Positions 36,271 to 45,027 are shown, counted from the stretch's first letter. The stretch is DNA of 64,000 nt from Psychromonas ingrahamii 37 (GCF_000015285.1 NC_008709.1:2046001-2110000); one strand, 5' to 3'. The notes: generated by a model not told the origin, from the letters alone. Numbers and translations: made by a program.

Positions 36271-36297
36271 AACAAGAAAAAATCCATTATAAAACCG
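36271..36297. repeat. 27-bp direct repeat, left of methyltransferase
   Basis: The pattern AACAAG...CCATTATAAAACCG recurs in the same orientation at 37046-37072 with four mismatches. The two copies enclose the methyltransferase gene and about 70 bp on each side. Confidence 0.65.
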
Positions 36298-36360
36298 TTA
36301 AATAATTAACATGGATGTATTGGTAAATATTTAAATCCAAAACTAGAAAGGAGTATATCT

Positions 36361-36990
36361 TTGAGCTTTTATGAAAACAATATTCTTCCGCATATTCTAA
36401 ATTGTGCTTGTTCTTCAGAGGGTATAATGAAGACGCGAGAAAAAATCGTTCCTTTAGCTTTTGGAAATGTTTTAGAGGTTGGTATGGGGTCTGCTGTCAA
36501 TATGGATTTATATAATCCTGATCAGGTTACAAAGGTATGGGGACTTGAACCCTCTTCTGGAATGCAAAAGAAAGCGAAAAAAAACTTAGCTAAATCAACT
36601 GTTCAGGTTGAGTGGTTAAGTCTTCCTGGTGAGAAAATCCCCCTTGATGATAATTCAGTGGACTCAATTGTTTTAACTTATACTCTTTGTACTATTCCTG
36701 ATTGGTATGCAGCTATGAAGCAAATGCACCGAGTATTAAAGCCTGAAGGTAAAATTCTATTCTGTGAGCATGGTCAAGCACCCGATGAATCAATTAAGAA
36801 GTGGCAAAATCGTTTAAATAAATTATGGGGTAAAGTTTTTGGTGGTTGTCATTTAAATAGGACAGTGATTGAAAATATACAAAGTAGCGGATTTTCTATA
36901 GATTGGTCTAATAGTAATTATATAAAAGGTATGCCTAAATTTGCATCTTATATCAGCTTTGGTGTCGCAACTAAAATGCAGAAAAAATAA
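36361..36990 (+). CDS. Class I SAM-dependent methyltransferase
   Basis: A 209-residue methyltransferase of the UbiE/METTL7-like group. It begins with FYENNILPHILNCACS and the SAM-binding motif I is VLEVGMGSAVNM (about residue 36). The acidic end of strand 2 is WGLEPS, motif II lies in LPLDDNSVDSIVLTYTLCTI-like wording, and HRVLKPEGKILFCEHG is near residue 120. TTG 36361 is the start, because AAAGGAG lies nine bases before it and the family begins at this point. The target is unknown, possibly a lipid or quinone-like molecule. It is framed by direct repeats and may be a moved unit. Confidence 0.86.
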   Translation: MSFYENNILPHILNCACSSEGIMKTREKIVPLAFGNVLEVGMGSAVNMDLYNPDQVTKVWGLEPSSGMQKKAKKNLAKSTVQVEWLSLPGEKIPLDDNSVDSIVLTYTLCTIPDWYAAMKQMHRVLKPEGKILFCEHGQAPDESIKKWQNRLNKLWGKVFGGCHLNRTVIENIQSSGFSIDWSNSNYIKGMPKFASYISFGVATKMQKK

Positions 36991-37045
36991 GGATGTGTGT
37001 TGCATAGCCGATACCTATCTGGTTGTTGAATAAGCCGGCACCAAA

Positions 37046-37072
37046 AACAAGAAGACACCCATTATAAAACCG
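37046..37072. repeat. 27-bp direct repeat, right of methyltransferase
   Basis: GACACCCATTATAAAACCG and flanking bases repeat 36271-36297. They also resemble the left end of the first transposase unit (21746-21782), which continues with CGCCTATTTTTT. This links the scar to that transposase family. Confidence 0.65.
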
Positions 37073-37111
37073 CCTATTTTTGCGCCCTAAAGCAGGGCAG
37101 TCATAAAATTT

Positions 37112-37260
37112 TTCAGCCTCAAGTTGCTGAACTTCTGGCAATGCCGTTCGGTTAAGTCGCTTTTAATAAAATTTGGACGATCTTGCCGATAGAGCCTAAT
37201 CTGGTCAAAAATTTGGGATTTTTTATGGGATTTTAAAATCAATCGGTTATATATAATTTG
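37112..37260. repeat. Dispersed terminator-like repeat, copy 5 (long form)
   Basis: TCAGCCTCAAGTTGCTGAAC is followed by the long-form middle (CGCTTTTAATAAAATTTGGA and GCCTAATC), then TTTGGGATTTTTTATGGG and TTTTAAAATCAATCGGTTAT. The long form carries about 75 extra bases compared with copy 1. Confidence 0.8.
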
Positions 37261-37289
37261 TCGAATTAAACCCTTATAAGTTAATCAAC

Positions 37290-37891
37290 ATGGACGAGAA
37301 AATGTGGCTTAAGAAAATCGAATTACAATCAAAAACTGTTAAGCTTGTACCTTTACGAAAAGAGCATGCTGATGATTTAGTGAAAGCTGCGTCAGACGGT
37401 AAACTATGGGAGTTATGGTATACATCAATTCCTAACGCAGAATCAATTCATGAATATATATTGGATGCCCTCAAAGACTAGGATAAAGGAACAGCCTTAG
37501 CTTTTACTATTATCGAGAAAAACAGCAACAAAATCATTGGTTCTACCGGTTTTGTCATTCTGATCAGGTCAATCAAAGGGTTGAAATAGGTCACACCTGG
37601 TACGCAGAGAGTTACCAACGTTCATCTGTAAATACTGAATGTAAGCAGCTGCTTTTAAGCCATGCTTTTGAGACTCGAGGAGCGATCGCCGTGGAGTTTC
37701 GTACCCATTGGCATAATCATAAATCGAGGGCTGCGATATTACGTTTAGGTGCAAAACAAGACGGAGTACTGCGTAATCATCAAAAAATGGCTAATAATGT
37801 TTATAGGGACACCGTCGTATTTTCAATCATTAATACAGAATGGCCAGTGGTTAAAGTTAGCTTGAATCACAAATTGACAAAGTACCGCTAA
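37290..37891 (+). pseudogene. GNAT acetyltransferase (RimJ/RimL-like), broken
   Basis: The first part reads IELQSKTVKLVPLRKEHADD and stops at TAG 37479-37481. The frame then continues as DKGTALAFTIIEKNSNKIIG to about 37555, where a frameshift leads to VEIGHTWYAESYQRSSVNTE and finally VEFRTHWHNHKSRAAILRLG, ending at 37891. This is the full course of a RimJ/RimL-like acetyltransferase of about 200 residues. One stop and one frameshift make it inactive unless they are sequencing errors. Confidence 0.85.
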
Positions 37892-37913
37892 CAGCAGGTA
37901 GAAAGAGACCAAC

Positions 37914-38492
37914 ATGTCACAACATACTGAATATCCAGTTTCACATGTATTAATTACGCGCCAACATGCAGAAAAAGATGCTGAAATGATTGGACAAAAG
38001 AACAAACTTGAAGAAGCAAATAACAATGGTCGAAAGATTTTTGCGACTCGCATTATGCCTGATTTTGGAGAAGAGTTAATCACTGAATCGCTTTGGAAAG
38101 CACCCTCAGTGCTCCCTACTGGAAAGGGGGGATTGGAGTTAGCAACCTTTACTGAATACTCTGCTCAGGACCGTCACAAACATCAACGTGGAATAGAAAT
38201 CTACACTGTTCTCAAAGGCATAATGCAGATTTACATCAATGATACCGGCCCCCATTTACTGCATGCAGGTGATGAGATCGTTATTCTTCCTGGGACTATC
38301 CACGAGGTTATTCAGCAAAAGCATAGCGATCGGGACAAAGAAGCCGCATTTGAATTAATCGTCAGGGTTCACTCTGTATATTGTCATGGGGCTGAAGACA
38401 AATATGCCCAGTTGAAATCCAATGGCCCATGGTTGGCATGGAGCGATCTTTCAAAAACTCAACGATTTTCAGCTTACAAAAAGCAAAAATAA
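37914..38492 (+). CDS. Cupin-domain protein
   Basis: A 192-residue protein with a single cupin barrel in the centre. DRHKHQRGIEIYTVLKGIMQ (about residues 83-103) gives the HxH and Glu metal ligands, and LLHAGDEIVILPGTIHEV the second motif with His. The amino-terminal 50 residues are helical and without a known motif. Reaction and substrate are not evident. The gene starts 22 bp after the broken acetyltransferase, so they may once have been co-transcribed. Confidence 0.8.
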   Translation: MSQHTEYPVSHVLITRQHAEKDAEMIGQKNKLEEANNNGRKIFATRIMPDFGEELITESLWKAPSVLPTGKGGLELATFTEYSAQDRHKHQRGIEIYTVLKGIMQIYINDTGPHLLHAGDEIVILPGTIHEVIQQKHSDRDKEAAFELIVRVHSVYCHGAEDKYAQLKSNGPWLAWSDLSKTQRFSAYKKQK

Positions 38493-38527
38493 GTAATCAT
38501 AAGATTAGATTGTAAAAATACTTAGGA

Positions 38528-38580
38528 ATTTTTTGATAGTAATTTAAGATCAATAGGTTATATTAGTAATCTGTGTAGCT
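38528..38580. repeat. Dispersed terminator-like repeat, copy 6 (right part)
   Basis: TTTTTTGATAGTAATTTAAG, ATCAATAGGTTATATTAGTA and ATCTGTGTAG match the right end of the repeat. It lies between the cupin gene and DUF4144. Confidence 0.6.
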
Positions 38581-38645
38581 TTTCCTTTATTAACCCACAA
38601 TTTTCGCCTGTTATTAAGGTGATTATGTTTATCGAGGTAACTTTT

Positions 38646-38960
38646 ATGATTTCATGGCCATGCATGTTAAAACTAACTGGAGATGATGAGCTTATTTATT
38701 TAGAGTCTGAGCGAGATTTTATGTCTGAATGTCGAGACCTACTTTTTTGTGATGACGACTATGTTATAGACTCTGCTGGTTATTGCTATTTAATAGAATC
38801 AACTTCAGAAAAACTGGCGTTAATCAAAACAGAGCAGATGTTGGCTGCGCACGAAGTGTCGAATTTAATACGCGCTCATGAATTTAAAAAGGCCACACTT
38901 TGCCTCACTAAAATTCATTTTTTAACTGTATTGGACGCTATTAAGTCGTTGTCTTATTGA
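38646..38960 (+). CDS. DUF4144 family protein
   Basis: A 104-residue protein of the DUF4144 family, recognised from WPCMLKLTGDDELIYLES at the start, then DSAGYCYLIE and LIRAHEFKKATLCLTKIHFL. Function is not known. I chose ATG 38646 because GAGGTAACTTTT gives a good ribosome-binding site; GTG 38619 and ATG 38625 are in-frame alternatives. It is a short single-gene unit between two copies of the dispersed repeat. Confidence 0.8.
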   Translation: MISWPCMLKLTGDDELIYLESERDFMSECRDLLFCDDDYVIDSAGYCYLIESTSEKLALIKTEQMLAAHEVSNLIRAHEFKKATLCLTKIHFLTVLDAIKSLSY

Positions 38961-39012
38961 AAATAAACATAAGATGTTCAACAGGACTAAAAAGGCAGGG
39001 TCCCTATAAACT

Positions 39013-39180
39013 TTGCCACTTTTATGGTTAGCCTCAAGTTTTTTAACTACTGGCAATGCCGATCGAGCCGCTTTTAATAAAATTTGAACGATTCTGCTGG
39101 GAGAGCCTAATCCAGTCAAAAGTTGGGCCTTTTTTTATGGGAGTTTAAAATTAATCTGTTATATTAGTAACTTTTAGGGG
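39013..39180. repeat. Dispersed terminator-like repeat, copy 7 (long form)
   Basis: GCCACTTTTATGGTTAGCCT begins a full long-form copy. The middle has CGCTTTTAATAAAATTTGAA, and GCCTAAT...GTTGGGC followed by seven T forms a second terminator-like hairpin. It ends TTAATCTGTTATATTAGTAA. Confidence 0.8.
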
Positions 39181-39232
39181 CCAGTCTTTGTTGGAAGGCT
39201 CAAAAGAGCCAACAGCCTGATTTTTTAAGGGT

Positions 39233-39766
39233 TTACCAGCGGCGGTTGATCATTAACCCATAATTTCCATTACTAACGGTGGGGGTAATAGTAAAACCTT
39301 CATAGGATTGAGTAAAAAGCCAGCTACTTAATGAACCTATAGCAGCCCCTGCGATAACATCTTCCATATAATGGTTATCAGATTCCACTCGACTATAACC
39401 GACATAAGTTGCAGCGATATAAGCCGGGATAGCATATTTCCAACCATACCTTTGCTGGATAAAAGTCGCACTTTGAAATGAGAGAGAAGTATGACCCGAT
39501 GGAAATGATTTATTATCTTCACCGTTAGGACGTTTTTTATCGACCAGCTCTTTTAGACCAAAAGTAACTGCGGCATTAGTTGCAAAAGAGTAATAAAATT
39601 GTTCACGCCCCTCGCTATCATCCATATAAAAAGTGCTGCCATAACCGATGGCTGGCAACAGAGCTGTGATAATATCACCTGAAGTTTCTGTTGTACCTGC
39701 CGCTTGGGACAAGGGTGAAAAGAGAAGTAAACATAACAGCGTTTTTTTATTGTTAAAAACAGACAT
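39233..39766 (-). CDS. PAP2-family membrane-associated phosphatase
   Basis: A 177-residue phosphatase of the PAP2 superfamily. A signal peptide (MSVFNNKKTLLCLLLFSPLS, cleaved after SQAA) directs it out of the cytoplasm. The three catalytic motifs are present: KELVDKKRP, PSGHTS and SRVESDNHYMEDV. It is short and lacks most of the six membrane helices of the lipid type, so it looks like a periplasmic acid phosphatase-like member. The uppP remnant lies 28 bp upstream on the same strand, which suggests that this was once an undecaprenyl-phosphate recycling pair. Confidence 0.88.
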   Translation of the reverse strand: MSVFNNKKTLLCLLLFSPLSQAAGTTETSGDIITALLPAIGYGSTFYMDDSEGREQFYYSFATNAAVTFGLKELVDKKRPNGEDNKSFPSGHTSLSFQSATFIQQRYGWKYAIPAYIAATYVGYSRVESDNHYMEDVIAGAAIGSLSSWLFTQSYEGFTITPTVSNGNYGLMINRRW

Positions 39767-39794
39767 AATGCCTCTATTTAATAGTTAAATGAGA

Positions 39795-39969
39795 TTAATG
39801 GTTAAAATAGGCACAAGCCAGCAAACCCAGAGCAAAAATAATACGATAAATAGCAAAGGAATTAAAGGTAAATTGATTTAAAAATGCAATGAACCATTTC
39901 CTTACAAAACAGGCCGATACAAAGACGACAAAAAAGCCTGTTAATAGTGGCCAGTTAAATAAACACCTC
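39795..39969 (-). pseudogene. uppP: Undecaprenyl-diphosphatase (UppP/BacA) carboxy-terminal remnant
   Basis: The minus-strand frame reads WPLLTGFFVVFVSACFVRKW then FNSFAIYRIIFALGLLACAY, which matches the last two membrane helices of UppP. All catalytic motifs are missing. It ends properly at 39795, so the gene lost its front part. Confidence 0.65.
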
Positions 39970-40126
39970 AAACGCTTCAAGACTGTCTGTCTGTGCTAAT
40001 TTCAAGCAGTTGCTAACCACCATTAAGTGCTCAGTTGATGAAACAGGCAAAACGCTGTAATGCCTTCAATCAAACCTAAATAATGCTTTGTAACATATTG
40101 ATCCTTTGTTTAGCCTATAAAAAGGT

Positions 40127-40249
40127 AACTATTCAGCCCCAAAAAAGAACTAACACGACAGGGGACTCTGAGTTTAAAGGTCACAGAGTTTAAAGGTCAT
40201 ATTCTATGTAAAACTGCTCTGTGCTGAATTACCTTTTTGCTGAATAGTT
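40127..40249. repeat. Small inverted-repeat element
   Basis: AACTATTCAGC (40127-40137) and GCTGAATAGTT (40239-40249) form perfect 11-bp ends about 120 bp apart, next to AAAAAGGT / ACCTTTTT. A direct repeat GAGTTTAAAGGTCA occurs twice inside. No ORF is present. It may be a remnant of IS66-type ends. Nothing else is seen in 39970-40126. Confidence 0.55.
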
Positions 40250-40255
40250 AAAAAA

Positions 40256-40624
40256 TTATATAAAACGACTTAAAACGGCTAAGCAAGCCAATACCACCGA
40301 CATTATACTTAACATCAACACCATCGCCGCCAACATGTCTTTAACCTTGCCAATGGCAGGATGCGATTGGGGGTGCAGGTGATCGATTAAAGTCTCAATA
40401 GCCGAATTTAATAACTCAGCAGCCAATACCAAACCGATACAAAGCAAAATTAAAGCCCACCACAGTGGCGTTAAGCCGATAATAGCAAAGACTGTTATTG
40501 TTAGCACAGCCATCACCACTTGGGTGCGAAAACTATGCTCTTGTTGCCAAGCCTGTTTAAAGCCAGCCAAGGCAAAACCTAAACGTTGTTTAAAGGGGCG
40601 GTTTTTGAAATCCTGTGCTGACAT
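40256..40624 (-). CDS. dgkA: Diacylglycerol kinase DgkA
   Basis: A 122-residue integral membrane kinase that phosphorylates diacylglycerol in the inner membrane and recycles lipid from membrane-derived glycan synthesis. Three helices are visible, and the catalytic block is ELLNSAIETLIDHLHP with KVKDMLAAMV behind it. Length and motif match the bacterial DgkA family. The start ATG 40624 is followed by a basic amphipathic region (RPFKQRLGFALAGFKQAW). A MITE lies 26 bp upstream of the gene. Confidence 0.95.
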   Translation of the reverse strand: MSAQDFKNRPFKQRLGFALAGFKQAWQQEHSFRTQVVMAVLTITVFAIIGLTPLWWALILLCIGLVLAAELLNSAIETLIDHLHPQSHPAIGKVKDMLAAMVLMLSIMSVVLACLAVLSRFI

Positions 40625-40649
40625 GTTATTGACCTTACTGTTTAATACT

Positions 40650-40976
40650 TATACCCATGATACTTCAAGATGCAAAGTCAGCAAGGAAAATTGTTCCGAG
40701 ATGCTAGGCATAAAATTGAAGTATCGTTATTCTACATAGCGATTTTATAACAACGCAGATTGGTACAATTTTCCTTGCCCTATACGGGGCGCTAGCTCGA
40801 AAACCAGCGCTTCGTTGCACCAATCGGAAAGGGAATAACCATTTAAGATGTAAATGCTTGCATTTGCATCTACCACTAGAGGATTAACGCAGTTAATCGC
40901 TCGAAAGGTCATGTTGCGTCTTGCTCTGGTCTCCGAGCTTGCGCCTTACAAAGCATCTTGAAGTAACATGGGTATA
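40650..40976. mobile_element. 327-bp MITE with 24-bp terminal inverted repeats
   Basis: The left end TATACCCATGATACTTCAAG and the right end CTTGAAGTAACATGGGTATA are inverted repeats of 24 bp with one mismatch. A second inverted pair inside (GCAAGGAAAATTGTTCC at 40681, GGTACAATTTTCCTTGC at 40762) folds the left part further. There is no ORF. These features define a miniature non-autonomous transposable element. The sequence from 40977 to 41370 shows no supported gene. Confidence 0.85.
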
Positions 40977-41370
40977 TATGAAACTCAGTTATTTAACATT
41001 TACCCAGAGTAAAATGGCACTGACTATTACTACCAATTATTCAATATACTGATCAGTTTTTGGCTCCATCACGGAACCAAATAGAGAGACCAGCAGAGCA
41101 ATGTGATTAAGTTTATCGTCGTCCTAATCTCTGCAGTTTAGTCATCAGGAGTGATATATCGCTCTTCTGCAAGTGGAAATCAATCGTCGATACTTTGTTT
41201 GCCTAATAAGCGCTGCAAAGTCGACTTGTTTTTTGTTGGTACTGGCTTTATCCGTATTTTGTCAGGTTGTTCAATCGAGTAGTTGTGCAATCAAGCTTTG
41301 CATCTGCTGTTTGCGTTGTTCCATAGTAGGGTCATTTTCTAAATGTTAGATTTGTAATGATAAGGCCGTT

Positions 41371-41555
41371 AGCAAAAGACAAAGCATCTAAATTTTTCCA
41401 CTTTTATTGTTAGCCTCAAATTGCTTAACTGCCGGCAACACCTATCGAAGCGCTTTTAATCAAATTTGAACGATCTTGCAGATAGATAATCATCCCTCAT
41501 CCTGTCAAAATTTGGAGGATTTTTTATGGGAGTTTAAAAGCAATCATTTATTAAA
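41371..41555. repeat. Dispersed terminator-like repeat, copy 8 (long form)
   Basis: The copy has the left extension AGCAAAAGACAAAGCATCTA and the core TTATTGTTAGCCTCAAATTG. The long-form middle CGCTTTTAATCAAATTTGAA and TTTGGAGGATTTTTTATGGG follow. With copies 5 and 7 it defines the long form. Confidence 0.8.
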
Positions 41556-41746
41556 AACCGAATTAACTTATTGAATATCAATAAAATGCAAATTAATGGG
41601 GTTTATATTTTATATAGACGGGCTGACAATGATAAATTCTACCGCCTCCTTTTATGTGCTCATGTCTTAAGTGTCCTGTTTCTCTTGGCTTTTACCTATT
41701 TAGTCGTTTACTATCTCATCTCTTATCTCAAGAGAAAGGAAATATC

Positions 41747-42097
41747 ATGACTACTCGAGTCTATGTTTTAGCCCAATTTAAGGCAAAAGAAGGAAAAGAA
41801 GCGGAGCTTTTTAAAATCCTCCAGGCTCTCGAACCGGATGCTTATCGGGAGGAAGGCTGTATCCAATATACGCTGACTCGCCAAATAGAGCATCCTAGTG
41901 CAACAAAAAACGAGTACACTATTGTATTTAATGAAATCTGGAAAAATGCACAAGCATGGTCCGCTCATGGCCGTAGAAAGCAAATTCAGCACTTTTTTGC
42001 AACTCAAGTGCAAGCAGAGTCTGGTTTAGTTGAAGATGTTATAGTTAATGCATATACAGATGAAGGGCATAATTTCGATGCGCCTGTTTATGAATAA
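41747..42097 (+). CDS. Antibiotic biosynthesis monooxygenase (ABM) domain protein
   Basis: A 116-residue single-domain protein of the ABM/YgiN-like dimeric alpha-beta barrel family. It has the start RVYVLAQFKAKEGKEAELFK, the middle EEGCIQYTLTRQ and the block FNEIWKNAQAWSAHGRRKQI. Such proteins act on quinone-like or aromatic compounds without a bound cofactor, but the substrate here is not evident. ATG 41747 is preceded by AGAGAAAGGAAATATC. Upstream codons in the same frame lack a ribosome-binding site. Confidence 0.83.
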   Translation: MTTRVYVLAQFKAKEGKEAELFKILQALEPDAYREEGCIQYTLTRQIEHPSATKNEYTIVFNEIWKNAQAWSAHGRRKQIQHFFATQVQAESGLVEDVIVNAYTDEGHNFDAPVYE

Positions 42098-42369
42098 ATT
42101 AATGCCTATTACACTGTGCATATCATAGGGTCGCCGGAGGTATATTGCCTCCAGCCTTTATAACCCTTCATGCGGTTTATTTTTTGTAAGAAATATTGAC
42201 TGATCACTTATTTGCTGTGTTTGATGTTAATGATGACCAGCCCCTAGCAAAAACCGATTAAGTCTATTAATTTTATTTTTCATTGTAATCCCCCGATGTT
42301 GATCCGTCAGTGCGCTTATTTTTCCTTTATATAATTTCAAAAACTTAGATAATTCATAGCGTTATGGTA

Positions 42370-42475
42370 ATTGAAATTTTTCTTTTTATAGTTAGCCTCA
42401 AGTTATTTAACTGCTTGGGGATTGTTTATACGATTTTAAAATAAATTGGTTATATTGCTAACCCTTAAGTGTCGA
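42370..42475. repeat. Dispersed terminator-like repeat, copy 9 (short form)
   Basis: AGTTAGCCTCAAGTTATTTA, CTGCTTGGGGATTGTTTATA, then TTTTAAAATAAATTGGTTAT and GGTTATATTGCTAACC. The last block is a palindrome that recurs in other copies. The rest of 42098-42699 shows no gene. Confidence 0.75.
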
Positions 42476-42699
42476 GGTTTTGGGTAAAGAATTTTATAAC
42501 CATAGCTCGAGTAATCAGCTGAACTGCTGGTTGTAATGATAGCCTGCGGGTTTATTAGATTCGCTTGTGCGAAATTCCGTTTGGCGTCATCAAAACTCAG
42601 TTTACAGTGACTTAGGTTTTAGGACACAAGCCACAGGGAAAGAGGATAAGGTATATGGGGGCTAATAAATGACTGTCGATGTGTGCATGCCGTGAAAAA

Positions 42700-43220
42700 A
42701 TTCGGCTTCACATCCGGCCGATGAAACAGATGTCATTAATATCTTGGTGGCCGATACTCGGCTTTCTATTGAAGAGTGAATATCTATTTCCGCGCGTGCG
42801 GCTGAATTGGTGGGCGTTTTGCGAACAGAAGCTGCGCCGACAATAATTGAAATATTTTTTGTGTACGGGCTAAATAACCAGTCCTTATGTGCCTGGCCGA
42901 AGCGCTGCTTGAGTGCCGGACAAGTAGAGTATTGATGCCCTGATTGAAGATAAAATTACCTGTGCAGATTGCCTTGATGAGTCCAAGTTCCCGGTGGTTA
43001 ATGCTGCTAGCCTTAGGCTGTTTGTGACGGGCAAGCTTATCAAACCGGTTGAGAAAAGAGGGTGGCGCTGATAGGCTGCATTTAATGATCAAGCGGCAGT
43101 ACGTGCCGCCTTCGATCAGGCAATGATGGGAATGAGACGCCAGTTTGTGCTGGGGCGTGATCTGCCAGAAGCGATTAAACACAGCAAAAGTATTAGTCCC
43201 GTGGTTATACCTATTTATAG
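42700..43220 (+). pseudogene. putA: Proline dehydrogenase/P5C dehydrogenase PutA, decayed fragment
   Basis: Shifted frames give the order of PutA motifs. ADETDVINILVADTRLSIEE ends at a TGA near 42780, then SARAAELVGVLR. These are followed by LMCLAEALLE and ALIEDKITCAD in two other frames. VNAASLGLFVTGKLIKP and AMMGMRRQFVLGRDLPEAIK complete the run. The last matches the GRQFVLGxxIxEA region of the proline dehydrogenase part. The gene has at least one stop and several frameshifts and ends abruptly. Confidence 0.78.
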
Positions 43221-43421
43221 GACATACTCGGGGAAGTGGCTCGAACGGATGCTGATGTATTACGCTAATTTCCTAGTGCTTTCGGACTTAAATAAGAGTA
43301 CTTATTTTTCTTATTCAGTTTATTTAAAATAAAAGACTTGAGATGTAAAATAATAATGCGAACTTAAATTTTTTAACACTATTAATTACTACTCATAAAT
43401 AATCAATACTGGATGATAACT

Positions 43422-44309
43422 ATGTCTAAAAAAATTCCAAAAATATTAATCACCGGCGCAACCGGACAGGTGGGTGGGAAAGCACTGAATTATTTATTGT
43501 TGCAAAAAGATATTGAAGTGATTGCAGCGGTACGTACACAGGCTAAAGCAACCGTGTTTCACGACAAAGGCATTGCCACTGTGATTCTTGATTTCGATGA
43601 TGACAGTACGCATCTGGGGGCTTTTGAAGGGATCGACAGGCTGTTTATGATGACCGGCTACACGGTTGATATGCTATTACAAAGCAAAGTGTTGCTGGAT
43701 AATGCCCGAAGATCGGGAATTAAGCATGTGGTGCATCTTGGTGCCTGCGGGCCAGATGATACCACAGTTGGGCATTGGGCCTGGCATCAGCTGGTGGAAA
43801 GATATATAGAGTGGGGCGGATTTTCTTTTACGCATTTACGTCCTCAGGACTTTATGCAAAACCTTTTAAGCTATGGCAATAAAAAGGCAATAATTGACGG
43901 GGTGATTAATGCCTATGTTGACCGAGCATCGCTGAGTTGGGTCGATGTTGATGACCTGGCGCAAGTGGCAGCTTTGGCTTTAGCCTATCCTGAAAAACAT
44001 GCCGGCAAGACATACCGGCTTGGGTATGATGCCAAAACCTTTGACGAATTAGCTGCGCTAATGACGGCTATTATTGGCAAACCTTTCCGCTATGAAGCCT
44101 TGTCTCCTGAAATATTTTTACAGGCGATGCAAGATTCAGGTGCGGAAATGACCTATATGGGCTGTGTCTATAACCATTGGAAACGCCATGCAGCAGGCAC
44201 AATTCCTAATGCTAATGAAACATTTGATAATTTCTTTGAAATAACCGGCAAAAAACCGACTAAATGGGCTGATTTTATACAAAAACATCAAGCTGAACTG
44301 GACTACTAA
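43422..44309 (+). CDS. NmrA-like NAD(P)-binding SDR protein
   Basis: A 295-residue atypical short-chain dehydrogenase/reductase of the NmrA/QOR2-like group. The amino-terminal Rossmann motif is ILITGATGQVGGKAL, and the family block FTHLRPQDFMQNLL lies near residue 146. The SWVDVDDLAQVAALAL segment follows near residue 175. Such proteins are redox sensors or quinone/aldehyde reductases; the substrate is not evident. I prefer ATG 43422 because GGATGATAACT provides a ribosome-binding site; ATG 43413 is in the same frame. The gene stands alone after the putA remnant. Confidence 0.87.
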   Translation: MSKKIPKILITGATGQVGGKALNYLLLQKDIEVIAAVRTQAKATVFHDKGIATVILDFDDDSTHLGAFEGIDRLFMMTGYTVDMLLQSKVLLDNARRSGIKHVVHLGACGPDDTTVGHWAWHQLVERYIEWGGFSFTHLRPQDFMQNLLSYGNKKAIIDGVINAYVDRASLSWVDVDDLAQVAALALAYPEKHAGKTYRLGYDAKTFDELAALMTAIIGKPFRYEALSPEIFLQAMQDSGAEMTYMGCVYNHWKRHAAGTIPNANETFDNFFEITGKKPTKWADFIQKHQAELDY

Positions 44310-44425
44310 AAGTGAAGATTTCAGTACGCGCTAATCTAGGAAAGCCAGTACACCGAGATAAATCAGTAGACAATTAAAGGCGAAATTCTTTATTCGATAA
44401 AGGATCTAAACTTCTGGGTATCGAT

Positions 44426-44522
44426 AAAATTTTACATTTGCACCGTTAGCCTCAAGTTGTTTAACTGCTGAGTTTTTTTTATGGGACTTTAAAATCAAAA
44501 GGTTATATTTAATAATCTTTTG
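44426..44522. repeat. Dispersed terminator-like repeat, copy 10 (short form)
   Basis: CACCGTTAGCCTCAAGTTGT, TTAACTGCTGAGTTTTTTTT and ATGGGACTTTAAAATCAAAA identify a short-form copy, followed by GGTTATATTTAATAATC. The last supported copy toward the right; none was seen in 45-64 kb. Confidence 0.8.
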
Positions 44523-44854
44523 ATTTCCAGCATTTCTCTGTGCTCGCCATAGGGGCAATGCGCATAAAAGTAATATTTAATGATGTCTGATATTGAAAAA
44601 ACAGATAATGCTATCTGTGTGGGTAAATGCTATTCAGCGTACTAGAAGGTATGAAATATAGAGAAATTCTACAGTTTCATTGAACGCCTCTCAGACCCCC
44701 ATCGAAATTATTATTTACTCAAGCCTTCGATTAAACTTAACCATAAACCTTGGCTGCCCAGTCTTTTCAAAGGTTGAGGTTATCGTATTACTTTTTTTAT
44801 AAATCCCTGTCAATTTCATTTTTTAATCTATGATTTGTAATCATATGCTTTATT

Positions 44855-45007
44855 TTGAATACCGCCGGCCATGCTTTGGCTCTTTTACAAGCCGCAAATA
44901 CTCGTTGGAACGATCGCAATATTGATCATAAATTCCGTATGATTGCTGAAGGTCTCGGCGGTTTTGTGAGGATAAGATGCTTGATAAATCTATTCAGCGA
45001 TGAATGA
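44855..45007 (+). other. Possible gene remnant (unidentified)
   Basis: A 50-codon frame (NTAGHALALLQAANTRWNDR, then NIDHKFRMIAEGLGGFVR) has protein-like composition, but no start with a ribosome-binding site and no recognised family. It ends 20 bp before the LGFP-repeat gene. It may be the end of a lost gene. The rest of 44523-44854 shows nothing. Confidence 0.3.
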
Positions 45008-45027
45008 AAAGAGAAAGGGGATAAGCA

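Noticed and set aside
35931..36287. 118-codon frame on the minus strand
   Set aside because: It is a shadow of the DUF2798 gene in another phase; DUF2798 at 35990-36208 explains the conservation.
41010..41350. Possible gene remnant on the minus strand (MEQRKQQMQSLIAQLL)
   Set aside because: Stops follow quickly in all frames and no family could be recognised.
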